The notes under the pieces were generated by a model. It saw only the letters and a list, made by a program, of their open reading frames with translations, was not told the DNA's origin and made no database searches. A program made the translations under genes and the position numbers. From assembly GCF_003308995.1 (NCBI RefSeq), contig NZ_QFFJ01000002.1, positions 3,782,001-3,846,000 of the forward strand: a DNA stretch of 64,000 nt. Reading direction: 5' to 3'. This document shows, in pieces, positions 26,137 to 35,457 of the stretch; position 1 is the stretch's first letter; the number at the start of each line of letters is the position of its first letter. The stretch comes from Chitinophaga flava. Its GTDB lineage: Bacteria > Bacteroidota > Bacteroidia > Chitinophagales > Chitinophagaceae.

Positions 26137-27390
26137 CTATTTCAGTGCGTCCAGTTTCTTTTTCACTTCTTCTACTTTCGCAGTCTGGTTTTTGATAGCA
26201 TAGATTTTCTGCAGTGCGTACAGGCAGCTTTCATAAGTCTGTTTGTCGCTGGCATCGAGGCTGCTGGCTTTAGCGGTGAAGCTGGCATCAGCTTTCTCGA
26301 AGAAAGGCAACGCCTGGTTCATCAGACCTTCTACTTTACCCTGCAGTTCTTTTGCTTTGGAAGAAGTCTGTTGTTTGCTGTCCAGATCGTTCAGTTGTTT
26401 GTTGAACACAACGGCCTTGTTGAAGTACAGGGCACCGAGCTGGAAGTTAGCAGTAGCATCGCTAGCGTTTAAAGTCAGTACTTTTTTGTAAGCACCTTCT
26501 GCTTTGCCGATCAGTTCTTCGTAGTTAGCTGGTTTAGGAGCGTCGTTACCTTTTTCGTCGCGGGGATTAGCCAGGTTATCTACGCGGATAGCGTAATCCA
26601 GGATGGCTGCTTCGTCATTTGGATTATCAGCCATTTTCTTTTCCAGCATAGACAGTAACTCGTTGGTTTTACCGGTTTTGCTGTAGAAGGCCATTTCCAT
26701 ATCGTTGAAGCGTTTATCCTTAGGGAATAAAGCTTTACCTTGTTCGATGGTTTTGAGCCAGTTGGCCTGGTCACCTTTTTCTTCATACAGCTGACCCAGT
26801 ACAACGTACAGTGCAGGTTCGCCTTTGAACTGCAGGTCGGCAGCTTTTTTCAGGAAGGTTAATGCATCATCTTTTTTATTGGCCATGTTTGCAGCATAAC
26901 CGGTGTAAAAAGTGAGTGCTGTATCTGTAGGGATGGTAGTACCCAGGTTTTTGCTGTTATAGTAGTCAGCAATTTCGAAGGCATGTTTGAAATCTACTAC
27001 TGAAGAATCCCATTTCTGTTCATTCAGGAAACCGTAACCAGCGTTGGCTATAGTAGCGTATACGTTGAACATAGGTCCGCTCATTTCAAGAATGGCTTCT
27101 TTCATTTTAGGATCTATCTCCAATGCTTTTTTGAAGGAGGTATAAGCTTCGAGGGCGAGTGCTGCACTCTTTTGTTTGGTGCCCATCGCTTCGAGGATTT
27201 TACCATTTACCAGCCAGGTCTTTGCATCGTTCTTTGTTTTTTCGTTCTGTAACGCTGCATCGATATCCGCTTTGGCTTTCTCCAGATCTTGTTTTTTCAG
27301 GTTCTCATCTGCGCTGCTAACTTTTGCCCTTTGGGCCATCACCGACGCGCTGGCCGTACAAAAGAGAAGAGATACCAATAATTTTTTCAT
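26137..27390 (-). CDS. Secreted tetratricopeptide-repeat protein
   Basis: 417 residues with a signal peptide (MKKLLVSLLFCTASASVMAQ) and helical TPR-like repeats through the whole chain (for example the units around ALEIDPKMKEAILEM, YVVLGQLYEEKGDQANWLKTI and ANFQLGALYFNKAVVF). Probably a periplasmic scaffold; no enzymatic motif. ATG 27390 chosen because the signal peptide begins there; the 16 residues upstream in the frame are not signal-like. Codon use is strongly biased, suggesting high expression. Alone on its transcript, ending at the 26081 terminator. Confidence 0.8.
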   Translation of the reverse strand: MKKLLVSLLFCTASASVMAQRAKVSSADENLKKQDLEKAKADIDAALQNEKTKNDAKTWLVNGKILEAMGTKQKSAALALEAYTSFKKALEIDPKMKEAILEMSGPMFNVYATIANAGYGFLNEQKWDSSVVDFKHAFEIADYYNSKNLGTTIPTDTALTFYTGYAANMANKKDDALTFLKKAADLQFKGEPALYVVLGQLYEEKGDQANWLKTIEQGKALFPKDKRFNDMEMAFYSKTGKTNELLSMLEKKMADNPNDEAAILDYAIRVDNLANPRDEKGNDAPKPANYEELIGKAEGAYKKVLTLNASDATANFQLGALYFNKAVVFNKQLNDLDSKQQTSSKAKELQGKVEGLMNQALPFFEKADASFTAKASSLDASDKQTYESCLYALQKIYAIKNQTAKVEEVKKKLDALK

Positions 27391-27556
27391 GTCTCTAGTT
27401 TTTAGTTGCTGATTACAATAAGAGTATGGTGCTCCCAATAGTCAAATACAATCAGGCTCATCGTTACCACTAAAGCCGGCTGTAATTTTTTTATTGGCAC
27501 AGGAGACCCTTTGGAGGCCTCCTGTTAAAAGCAGTTATTTTTCAGGTTTGTTGTGA

Positions 27557-30139
27557 CTATTCCTGCGGAGCATCAGGACCTTCTGCTACAGTTTCCTGGT
27601 CTGCTGCACTTTCTGTGCTTTCATTTGCTTCAGTACCGGTTTCGCCTTCCATTCCTTCTACAATTTCTTCTTCTTCCTGTTCATCGAGGCGGGCTACAGC
27701 TGCAATTTCATCTGCATCGTCGAGGCGGATCAGGCGTACCCCCTGGGTAGCACGACCAGCTTCACGAATATCGGATACCGCCATACGAATGGTGATACCA
27801 GACTTACAGGTGATCATCAGGTCATGTTTCTCTGTTACGTCCAGGATGGCGATGAGGCTACCGGTTTTTTCTGTGATATTGATGGTTTTCACCCCTTTAC
27901 CACCTCTGTTGGTGATACGGTATTCTTCAATATTTGTTCTTTTACCGAAACCTTTTTCAGATACCACCAGCACTGTCCGTGATTCGTCGTCTTTGTTAAC
28001 ACAAATCATACCAACCACTTCATCTTTCTCGCTGTCAACTTCGATACCTCTTACACCGATAGCACCACGACCGGTGTCACGCACGGTAGCTTCCGGGAAA
28101 CGGATAGCACGGCCGCTCTGGATAGCCATCATGATCTGGCTGTCGCCGGTGGTGAGTTTTGCTTCCAGCAGCTGATCACCTTCGTTGATGGTAATAGCGT
28201 TTACACCGTTCTGACGAGGACGGGAGAACTCTTCCAACAGTGTTTTTTTGATGATACCTTTTTTGGTGCAGAGTATGATATAGTGATTGTTGATAAAATC
28301 CTTGTCGCCCAGATCCTTGATATCGATGATCGCACGGATCTTATCATCGGCCGGCAGCTGGATCATATTCTGTATAGCACGTCCTTTACCGCTTTTCTCA
28401 CCTTCAGGGATCTCATATACTTTGAGCCAGTAGCAACGTCCTTTTTCGGTGAAGAACAGCATGGTGTGGTGGGTAGAGGCAACGAACAGATGTTCAATAT
28501 AGTCCTCATCACGGGTCTTGCCGCCGATGGCGCCGCGGCCGCCGCGTTTCTGCTGACGATAGTCGTAGGCAGAAGTACGTTTGATATATCCCAGGTGGGA
28601 GATGGTGATTACCACGTCTTCTTCTGCGATGATATCTTCGATCCTCATTTCGCTGGCCAGGTACTGGATTTCGGTTTTACGTTCGTCACCGAATTTCTTT
28701 TTCACTTCCAGCAGTTCTTCCTTGATGATATTCATTCGCAGTGCCTCATCATTCAGTACATCTTTCAGGTAAGCGATCAGTTTCATGATCTCGTCGTACT
28801 CAGCGCGGATCTTATCGCGTTCCATGCCGGTAAGACGTTGCAGACGAAGTTCCAGGATGGCTTTAGCCTGGATCTCGGAAAGACCAAACTGGGTCATGAG
28901 TCCGTCTCTGGCCACATCTGGTGTATTAGAGGCACGGATCAGGGCAATCACTTGATCGAGGTGGTCCAGTGCGATGAGGTAACCTGCGAGGATATGTGCT
29001 TTTTCTTCTGCTTTACGGAGATCGAAGCGGGTCCTTCTCACCACTACTTCATGACGGAAGTCGATGAACTCGGCCAGCATATCCTTCAGATTGAGGATAC
29101 GTGGACGACCTTTTACCAGCGCAACGTTGTTGATACCGTAGGAAGTCTGGAGTTCAGAATATTTAAACAACTGGTTGATGATCACGTTGGAAATAGCTTC
29201 CTTTTTGAGATCGATTACCAGGCGCATTCCTTCGCGGTCACTTTCGTCGCGCACATCGGTGATGCCTTCGATGATTTTATCATTGACCAGCTGAGCGATC
29301 TTCTGGTGCAGTACAGCTTTATTGATCTGGTAAGGCAGTTCATAGATCACCAGTCTTTCGCGGCCGTTTTTAGCCGTTTCAGCGTTGATCTTACCTCTTA
29401 CCACTACTCTTCCTCTTCCGGTTTCAAAGCCTTGTTTAACGCCTTCAAAACCATATATCACCCCTCCTGTAGGGAAGTCGGGGGCTTTGATGTATTTGAT
29501 GAGTTCTTCAATGGTAATGTCTCTGTTGTCGATATAGGCTACGGCACCATCTACCACCTCGCTGAGGTTATGAGGCATGATGTTGGTGGCCATCCCTACC
29601 GCGATACCGGAGGCACCGTTTACAAGAAGGTTGGGAATACGGGTAGGTAATACGGTAGGTTCTTCGAGGGTGTCATCGAAGTTGTTGGTGAAATCTACCG
29701 TTTCTTTTTCGATGTCCTCCAGCATAGCTTCTGCAATACGCTGAAGACGGATCTCGGTGTAACGCATCGCAGCGGGCATATCGCCGTCTACCGATCCGAA
29801 GTTACCCTGACCGTCCACCATGGGGTAACGCATGCTCCAGGGCTGGGCCAGCCTAACAATGGTGTCGTAGATAGAGGCGTCACCATGCGGGTGGTACTTA
29901 CCCATTACCTCACCCACAATACGCGCTGACTTCTTGTATGGCTTGCTGCTGGTGTTGCCCAGCTCATTCATACCGAATAAAACGCGGCGGTGTACAGGCT
30001 TTAAACCATCTCTCACATCGGGCAAGGCACGACCTACGATTACTGACATGGAGTAATCGATATAAGCCGTCTTCATTTGTTCCTCGATGTTTATCTGAAC
30101 AATCCTCCCTTCCTGCTGATTTTCCGTGTGCTCTGTCAT
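27557..30139 (-). CDS. gyrA: DNA gyrase subunit A
   Basis: 860 residues. N-terminal breakage-reunion domain with catalytic Tyr127 in AAMRYTEIRL; the quinolone pocket reads HPHGDASIYDT (83-93), so Ala88 sits where E. coli has Ser83 while Asp92 matches Asp87. The C-terminal pinwheel carries the GyrA box as QQKRGGRGAIGG, which separates it from ParC. The acidic tail (EEQEEEEIVEGMEGETGTEAN...) is typical of gyrases that supercoil well. Start is ATG 30139 (MTEHTENQQ); a TATATTTG box upstream covers the longer TTG-started alternative at 30187. No gyrB nearby. Confidence 0.95.
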   Translation of the reverse strand: MTEHTENQQEGRIVQINIEEQMKTAYIDYSMSVIVGRALPDVRDGLKPVHRRVLFGMNELGNTSSKPYKKSARIVGEVMGKYHPHGDASIYDTIVRLAQPWSMRYPMVDGQGNFGSVDGDMPAAMRYTEIRLQRIAEAMLEDIEKETVDFTNNFDDTLEEPTVLPTRIPNLLVNGASGIAVGMATNIMPHNLSEVVDGAVAYIDNRDITIEELIKYIKAPDFPTGGVIYGFEGVKQGFETGRGRVVVRGKINAETAKNGRERLVIYELPYQINKAVLHQKIAQLVNDKIIEGITDVRDESDREGMRLVIDLKKEAISNVIINQLFKYSELQTSYGINNVALVKGRPRILNLKDMLAEFIDFRHEVVVRRTRFDLRKAEEKAHILAGYLIALDHLDQVIALIRASNTPDVARDGLMTQFGLSEIQAKAILELRLQRLTGMERDKIRAEYDEIMKLIAYLKDVLNDEALRMNIIKEELLEVKKKFGDERKTEIQYLASEMRIEDIIAEEDVVITISHLGYIKRTSAYDYRQQKRGGRGAIGGKTRDEDYIEHLFVASTHHTMLFFTEKGRCYWLKVYEIPEGEKSGKGRAIQNMIQLPADDKIRAIIDIKDLGDKDFINNHYIILCTKKGIIKKTLLEEFSRPRQNGVNAITINEGDQLLEAKLTTGDSQIMMAIQSGRAIRFPEATVRDTGRGAIGVRGIEVDSEKDEVVGMICVNKDDESRTVLVVSEKGFGKRTNIEEYRITNRGGKGVKTINITEKTGSLIAILDVTEKHDLMITCKSGITIRMAVSDIREAGRATQGVRLIRLDDADEIAAVARLDEQEEEEIVEGMEGETGTEANESTESAADQETVAEGPDAPQE

Positions 30140-30560
30140 TTTGTGTGTTGATTTACAGTTTTTTCTGCTGAAAACAGATAGAGGCAAATATAGCCATTTC
30201 AGCCCTTATTACGGCCGAAAATTGCAGAAATGTGAATAAAAACATCATTGTTTAAATCAATTATATAGCGCTATCGATATATGACTGATTTTTTTTATAA
30301 CCAACAACCATTTTTTGCTTTTCTGCGTTAATACGTGTAATGGTTTAATTTTACTTTATCTAAAATATGTATAAATAGGGAAATATATCAGAATTTAAAT
30401 ATTGGCAAAGAATTTGTTTTTAATTGACTGATAATCAATCCATCGAATCACCTGAAGTTACAGATTGGGCGGGATATGCACCGAATTTTACTATCAGTTC
30501 GAACATAAGTATCTAAAATGCTGTTATTCCCCTGATTCTTAACCTTTTCTAAAGAAGACT
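30140..30560. other. 421-base AT-rich divergent intergenic region
   Basis: Promoter region for gyrA (-) and the saccharopine dehydrogenase-like gene (+). Apart from the gyrA -7 box at 30185-30192 I see no hairpin, RNA gene or short ORF. The forward promoter was not identified. Confidence 0.5.
30185..30192 (-). promoter_or_regulatory. Candidate gyrA -7 box TATATTTG
   Basis: Exact TAnnTTTG match 46 bases before ATG 30139; it overlaps the TTG that would begin the longer gyrA frame, so it helps decide the start. Confidence 0.55.
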
Positions 30561-31889
30561 ATGAAGAATATACTGTTGTTTGGGGCCGGAAAATCGGCGA
30601 CCAGCCTGATCGATTATCTGCTGGCCAATGCCCCTAGACAAAAATGGCATCTCACTGTCGCAGACCACGACCTGATGCTAATCAAATCAAAAACCGGCAA
30701 GTCGTATTACGCCACCCCGGCAGCTATCGATATCAAAGACCAGGCTGCAAGGCAGCAACTGATACAGGAAACAGACCTCGTTATCTCCCTGCTCCCTCCC
30801 CATCTGCACATCATCGTAGCAAAAGATTGTCTCCATTTCAAAAAAAACCTCCTCACCGCTTCCTATATAGACCCTGAAGTACGCAAACTCGAAAAAGACA
30901 TCGAAAAAGCAGGCCTCCTGTTCATGTATGAAATGGGCCTCGACCCCGGCATCGATCATATGTCTGCCATGAAACTCATTCATTCCATTGAGAAAAAAGG
31001 CGGACAGATATTTTCCTTTAAATCCTACTGCGGCGGCCTTATCTCCCCCGACAGTATCGATAATCCATGGCAGTACAAAATCTCCTGGAACGCCCGCAAC
31101 GTAGTGCTGGCCGGCAGCTCCGGCGCCGTCTACCGTGAAAAAGGCAAAACAAGGGAAGTTTCCTACGAACAACTCTTTGACCATAATAAAACCATCCCGG
31201 TACCGGGACTAGGCAAACTAGCCTATTATCCCAACCGCGACTCCCTGGGATATATGGAATCCTACAAACTGGAAAATATTGCGACCTTTATGCGGGCAAC
31301 ACTCCGCTTTCCGGATTTCTGTGAAGGCTGGAATGCACTCATCAAATTAGGCCTTACCAACGATACCAATAAACTACAAACCGACCATCTCACCTACTTT
31401 GACTGGGCCGCCCAACATATCGAAGGTGCCGACAAACAGGCCGGACACGAGGAAGTGATGGCCAGATTCCTGGGCGTCAGCAGCAAAGCAAAGGTGATCC
31501 GCCAGCTGCGTTTCCTCGGATTGCTCAACGGTGATACCATCAACCTGGGCGAACAAACCAATGCAGGCATTCTGCAACATCTGGTAGAAGATAAACTGAA
31601 GATGGAGCCGTCTGATAAAGACATGATTGTGATGATGCACGAAATTGAATTCGAACGCCGTAATATGGCCACACGCATACACAGCTATATGATCGCGCAG
31701 GGAGAAGACAACATACGTACTGCCATGGCCAAAACTGTCGGCCTGCCACTTGGCATCATGGCCAAACTACTGCTACAGGAGAAAATTACGCTCACTGGCC
31801 TGCAGATACCAGTGATGCCTGAAGTATATAATCCGGTATTAAAGGAACTCGAAGAACACGATATCCGCTTTGAGGAAAGTTTTGAGTAG
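30561..31889 (+). CDS. Saccharopine dehydrogenase family protein
   Basis: 442 residues. N-terminal NAD(P)-binding Rossmann fold (LLFGAGKSATSLIDYLL, 5-21) and a C-terminal saccharopine dehydrogenase domain (FMYEMGLDPGIDHMSAMKLIHSIE, SYCGGLISPDSIDNPWQYKISWN). These features match Lys9/LKR-SDH-type saccharopine reductases that interconvert aminoadipate semialdehyde plus glutamate and saccharopine in lysine metabolism; Bacteroidota use this in lysine degradation. No lysine-pathway gene is adjacent. Ends in a terminator shared with the convergent sirtuin gene. Confidence 0.85.
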   Translation: MKNILLFGAGKSATSLIDYLLANAPRQKWHLTVADHDLMLIKSKTGKSYYATPAAIDIKDQAARQQLIQETDLVISLLPPHLHIIVAKDCLHFKKNLLTASYIDPEVRKLEKDIEKAGLLFMYEMGLDPGIDHMSAMKLIHSIEKKGGQIFSFKSYCGGLISPDSIDNPWQYKISWNARNVVLAGSSGAVYREKGKTREVSYEQLFDHNKTIPVPGLGKLAYYPNRDSLGYMESYKLENIATFMRATLRFPDFCEGWNALIKLGLTNDTNKLQTDHLTYFDWAAQHIEGADKQAGHEEVMARFLGVSSKAKVIRQLRFLGLLNGDTINLGEQTNAGILQHLVEDKLKMEPSDKDMIVMMHEIEFERRNMATRIHSYMIAQGEDNIRTAMAKTVGLPLGIMAKLLLQEKITLTGLQIPVMPEVYNPVLKELEEHDIRFEESFE

Positions 31890-31939
31890 AAGTTATTGTT
31901 TCCTATGATGAACTCTCACGGAGAAGAAGGACTTGTGAC

Positions 31940-31967
31940 AAGCTCCCCGTCAACGGGGAGCTTTTTT
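31940..31967. terminator. Intrinsic terminator between convergent genes
   Basis: Stem AAGCTCCCCGT / ACGGGGAGCTT around CA, followed by a T-run; serves the saccharopine dehydrogenase-like gene. Confidence 0.85.
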
Positions 31968-31972
31968 TATAA

Positions 31973-32650
31973 TTATAATAATGATAAGAGTTCTGCCACA
32001 CCTGAGGTAGCGGGCTTTTCGATACGCACCACCCGGCCTCTGGTTTCTACTTCCGGGATCTTTTTATCGATCACATAAATGGGCACATATGGCTTCACAT
32101 AGTCCAGCAGACTTGCTGCCGGATATACCTGCAGCGAAGTCCCGATTACCACAAAGATGTCTGCCCACAACACTTCCATCACCGCCTGTTTCATCATCGT
32201 TACATCCTCGCCAAACCACACGATGTGCGGGCGCAACTGCCCTCCATCCGCTGCCACATCTCCCAGCCGGATGTCTTCGTGGATGTCGTACACCAGCTGT
32301 TCATTGGTAACACTACGCATCTTGAAAATCTCGCCATGCAAATGCAGTACCCGGGAAGAACCACCTCTTTCATGCAGATCATCTATGTTTTGTGTGATAA
32401 TACGCACGTCATACTTTTCTTCCAGTTTTGCCAGCCCGATATGGGCTTCATTGGGCATAGCCGCCTTCACGTCCTGGCGGCGGACATTGTAAAAATCCAG
32501 TACCAGGCCGGGATTCTTTACCCAGCCTTTGGGGGAAGCTACTTCATATACGTCATACCCTTCCCATAAGCCATCTGAGTCACGAAATGTCCGGAGGCCA
32601 CTTTCTGCACTGATGCCGGCTCCGGTCAGCACCACTAATCTTGGTTTCAT
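31973..32650 (-). CDS. Sir2-family NAD-dependent protein deacylase (zinc-less)
   Basis: 225-residue sirtuin that removes acyl groups from lysines using NAD. GAGISAESGLRTFR (10-23), TQNIDDLH (86-93) and catalytic His105 in LHLHGE are present, with GTS and PHIVWFGE later. The four zinc-binding cysteines are absent; the protein contains no Cys at all. Residues Tyr54 and Arg57 (FYNVR) form the Y-x-x-R pair that in SIRT5 and CobB recognises succinyl or malonyl groups, so desuccinylase-type activity is likely. Convergent with the saccharopine dehydrogenase-like gene. Confidence 0.9.
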   Translation of the reverse strand: MKPRLVVLTGAGISAESGLRTFRDSDGLWEGYDVYEVASPKGWVKNPGLVLDFYNVRRQDVKAAMPNEAHIGLAKLEEKYDVRIITQNIDDLHERGGSSRVLHLHGEIFKMRSVTNEQLVYDIHEDIRLGDVAADGGQLRPHIVWFGEDVTMMKQAVMEVLWADIFVVIGTSLQVYPAASLLDYVKPYVPIYVIDKKIPEVETRGRVVRIEKPATSGVAELLSLL

Positions 32651-32677
32651 ATGTATAGTTTTAATAACCAGGCGCTG

Positions 32678-33541
32678 TCAGGACGTTATCGCTTGTTTCC
32701 TGTTTCTTTTCAGCCGCCTTTTTATAAATATAAAAATAAAAATGATAATCAGCACAAACGGCCACAGGCCCAATGCTTCTATAGCGAGGCCCAGAAGGCT
32801 ATTCCAGCCCTCACGGACCGAGAGCCAGGACCGCTGCAGGAAACCGGGACCTTCCGGCGCAGACAGCGCCAAAGTCTGGTAATAATCAAGATAGATAATA
32901 CTATAGCTCACCTGATGATCGATATACTGCAGACGCCCCTTAGCCGCTTCAATCTCCTCCCGGATTGTTTTCAGCTGCACTTCCACTTCCAGTATTTCCT
33001 TTACGTTGCGGGCTTGTTTCAAGATATCAAGATAACGTTGTTCGGTAGCTATCCTTGTTTTCATGCGGGCATCGAGGTCAACATATTCTGCTGTTACATC
33101 CTGGGAAGTGATGTTTTTCTGGTCCAGCCGGGAAACGCCGCTGGTAAGACTTCCCACACAACTATCAAATGCTGCGGCAGGTACTTTTATCTCCAGATGA
33201 TTACGCCACTCTGTACTGCCGCGGCTCTCTACTTCTGATGACAGATAGCCGCCGGTCTTACTAACGATATCGGCTATACGTTTTTTTGCAGCTGCAAAAT
33301 CGTCTACGGCAAAACTGATCCTTGCTGTTTTAATAATTTTCTGGGATGCCGGCTCGGCGGGTGTAGGCGGGGTATTGTCTTTCTTGACTTCCTTTTCTGC
33401 AAAAGCGTGACGTTCTGCTGCCACTGCAGCTACCGTTTCGTTTTGAGCAATTGCTGAGGCCTGATTGGCGATACTTGGGGAAGATGTTTTACCACAGGAA
33501 AACAGGAAGCATACGACGATGAGATGGACTATGTACTTCAT
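32678..33541 (-). CDS. DUF4349 domain lipoprotein
   Basis: 287 residues: lipobox FLFSC (Cys16), a low-complexity linker (about 25-65), the DUF4349 domain (about 68-225, with KTARISFAVDDF, GGYLSSEVES, LDARMKTRIATEQRYLDIL and a coiled coil EVEVQLKTIREEIEAAKGRLQYI) and a C-terminal membrane helix followed by a basic tail (IKRRLKRNRKQ). Envelope protein of unknown function present in many phyla. Ends 28 bases before the sirtuin start, so the two may share a transcript. Confidence 0.85.
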   Translation of the reverse strand: MKYIVHLIVVCFLFSCGKTSSPSIANQASAIAQNETVAAVAAERHAFAEKEVKKDNTPPTPAEPASQKIIKTARISFAVDDFAAAKKRIADIVSKTGGYLSSEVESRGSTEWRNHLEIKVPAAAFDSCVGSLTSGVSRLDQKNITSQDVTAEYVDLDARMKTRIATEQRYLDILKQARNVKEILEVEVQLKTIREEIEAAKGRLQYIDHQVSYSIIYLDYYQTLALSAPEGPGFLQRSWLSVREGWNSLLGLAIEALGLWPFVLIIIFIFIFIKRRLKRNRKQAITS

Positions 33542-33594
33542 GGGAATCGGAATTTTCCGGTAGGATGCAGCCAGGCGAAAAATTCCATAATAGA

Positions 33595-33631
33595 TTACCG
33601 GGCTGTTCCAAAAAAATCAACAGCCCGGTAA
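33595..33631 (-). terminator. Hairpin after the EVE-domain gene
   Basis: Stem TTACCGGGCTGTT / AACAGCCCGGTAA, loop CCAAAAAAATC; on the minus strand it follows the EVE gene stop at 33639. T-run is weak. Confidence 0.7.
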
Positions 33632-33638
33632 ACAAGTA

Positions 33639-34049
33639 TTATTCCATGCCTCCCATTTCCATAATTACGTCAAACTGTTCTTTCGTGACGTCGCATACAG
33701 ACAGGCGGCCTTGTCTGATCAGGGAGAGCTCTGCAAGCCTTTTCTCTGTCTTCATTTGTGCCAGGGTTACTGGTACTTTAAACGCTTTGACAGGCTTCAG
33801 ATCTACCACAACCCAGTTCGGGTCTGGCGTGGTAGGATCCTGGTAATGTTCTTTCGCTACGGTAGCCAGACCTACAACGGCGAGGCCTTCGTTGCTGTGG
33901 TAAAACAATACCTTGTCTCCTTTTTTCATCGCCTTGAGGTTGTTGCGTGCCTGGTAATTACGCACACCATCCCAGAAGGTCACTTTATCTTTCACAAACT
34001 GGTCCCAGGAATACTTGAAGGGTTCCGATTTGACAAGCCAATAGTTCAT
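33639..34049 (-). CDS. EVE domain protein
   Basis: 136 residues covering one EVE domain, a PUA/YTH-like fold that binds modified bases. Family pattern: MNYWLVKSEP (1-10), FWDGVRNYQARNNL (25-38), GDKVLFYHSN (44-53) and AELSLIRQGRLSV near the end. Function not assigned; such proteins occur near tRNA or RNA-modification and, in some contexts, restriction genes. Here it follows the LutA-like gene by 18 bases, a combination without an obvious meaning. Confidence 0.9.
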   Translation of the reverse strand: MNYWLVKSEPFKYSWDQFVKDKVTFWDGVRNYQARNNLKAMKKGDKVLFYHSNEGLAVVGLATVAKEHYQDPTTPDPNWVVVDLKPVKAFKVPVTLAQMKTEKRLAELSLIRQGRLSVCDVTKEQFDVIMEMGGME

Positions 34050-34067
34050 TTGTAACGTTTTTGGATT

Positions 34068-34787
34068 TTACCAGCCACTCGCCAGTACATCGGCGATATG
34101 CATCACTTTAATATTGGTACCATGCTTACGGATGTAGCCATCCAGGTGCATCAGGCAGGAAAGGTCTGTGGAGATGAGATAGTCGGCTCCGCTGTTGACA
34201 GCGTTGTGGACTTTTTGTTCGCCCATACCCATAGAGATGGGTTCAAACTTCACGGAGAAGGTACCGCCAAAACCGCAACACACTTCACAGTCATTCATCT
34301 CTTTTAATTCCAGGCCTTTTACTTTCTCCAGCAGTTTCCGGGGGCCTTCCTTGATGCCACATTCACGCAGAGCTCCGCAGGCATCGTGGTAAGTACCTAC
34401 CCCGTTGAGGGTGGCGCCCAGATCTGTCACATGTAATACTTCCGTCAGAAATTCCGTGAATTCGTAGAGGTTTTTGCGCAACAGTTTCACATCGTTATGT
34501 GCTGCTGAATTATCAAACAGTTTATTATAGTAATTACGAACGAAACCGGTGCAGGAGCCACTGGGGGCAACAATGTAGTCGAAAGTTTTGAAGTCCTTCA
34601 CAAATTTGGTAGCAACGGTCCTGCATTCGTCCTGATAGCCGGCATTGTAAGCTGGCTGGCCGCAGCAGGTTTGCTCCGGATTATACATCACGTTACACCC
34701 TAGTTTCTCCAGCACTTTCACCATATTAAAGGCCGTTTCAGGAAACAGCTGGTCTACGAAACACGGTATAAATAACTGTACATTCAT
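34068..34787 (-). CDS. (Fe-S)-binding protein, LutA/YkgE-like
   Basis: 239 residues with two CCG-type cysteine-rich domains: CCGQPAYNAGY near residue 42 and CEVCCGFGGTF in the second half, each completing an iron-sulfur/heterodisulfide-reductase-like site. This is the LutA (YkgE) subunit of the LutABC L-lactate utilisation system. LutB and LutC are not in this window, so either they are elsewhere or the protein works with other partners. Begins ATG 34787; transcribed toward the EVE gene. Confidence 0.88.
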   Translation of the reverse strand: MNVQLFIPCFVDQLFPETAFNMVKVLEKLGCNVMYNPEQTCCGQPAYNAGYQDECRTVATKFVKDFKTFDYIVAPSGSCTGFVRNYYNKLFDNSAAHNDVKLLRKNLYEFTEFLTEVLHVTDLGATLNGVGTYHDACGALRECGIKEGPRKLLEKVKGLELKEMNDCEVCCGFGGTFSVKFEPISMGMGEQKVHNAVNSGADYLISTDLSCLMHLDGYIRKHGTNIKVMHIADVLASGW

Positions 34788-34877
34788 CTGAATAATATTT
34801 AGCGGTTGACCTTTAGTTGTTCAGCGGCAAACTCTTTGACAACGGGACCGGCAGGGCTGACAACCATTGGTCTGGTG

Positions 34878-35381
34878 CTAAAGTCCTCTCGCCAGGTCTC
34901 TTTGTAATGAAATCATCTTCAATGCGGTGATAGCAGCTTCTTCGCCTTTATGGCCATGAGCGCCACCCAGTCTGTCAAGGGCCTGCTGTTCATTATCTAC
35001 CGTCAATATGCCGAATATAACGGGAACGGGTAATTGAAGGTTCAGTTGCAGGATACCTTCTGTGACAGCCTTACACACGTAATCAAAGTGAGGTGTTTCT
35101 CCGCGGATCACACAACCGAACGCAATAATAGCGCCAGGCTGGTTGCCGGTACCTTTGGTGTTCTCCCAGTATTGCTTGCAGGCGTAAGGGATTTCAAAAG
35201 CGCCGGGTACAATGATCTTATTGGATTTGGCCACCTTATATTGTTCCAGGGACCTTTCACATCCGGCTACCAGTTCATTCACAATGGTATCATTCCATTC
35301 GGTATATACCATAACAACACTGGCATCCTCCAGGTTGAGAATGCCAGTATCATTTAACAAGCTTTTATTGTGCTCAGACAT
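34878..35381 (-). CDS. ribH: 6,7-dimethyl-8-ribityllumazine synthase
   Basis: 167-residue riboflavin enzyme that condenses 5-amino-6-ribitylaminouracil with dihydroxybutanone phosphate. Family blocks visible: EWNDTIVNELVAGCERSL, VPGAFEIPYACKQY, IAFGCVIRGETPHFDYVCKAVTEGI with the catalytic His, and FGILTVDNEQQALDRLGG. Length is normal. No other rib gene adjacent and no FMN riboswitch seen upstream; an inverted repeat at 35405-35444 lies in its leader or ends the upstream gene. Confidence 0.94.
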   Translation of the reverse strand: MSEHNKSLLNDTGILNLEDASVVMVYTEWNDTIVNELVAGCERSLEQYKVAKSNKIIVPGAFEIPYACKQYWENTKGTGNQPGAIIAFGCVIRGETPHFDYVCKAVTEGILQLNLQLPVPVIFGILTVDNEQQALDRLGGAHGHKGEEAAITALKMISLQRDLARGL

Positions 35382-35404
35382 ACATTCAATTTATAATTAC
35401 GAAG

Positions 35405-35444
35405 AACGGATTACGGCGGATGTTAATCTCACACGTAATCCGTT
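35405..35444 (-). terminator. Inverted repeat between the YfgM-like gene and ribH
   Basis: AACGGATTACG / CGTAATCCGTT, loop about 18 bases. May end the upstream transcript or form a leader structure for ribH; the T-run is poor. Confidence 0.5.
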
Positions 35445-35457
35445 ATTCATAAATAGA

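Noticed and set aside
28283..29650. 455-codon open frame antisense to gyrA
   Set aside because: Lies wholly within gyrA on the opposite strand; low-complexity Phe/Asp-rich translation with no domain. Shadow of biased codon use.
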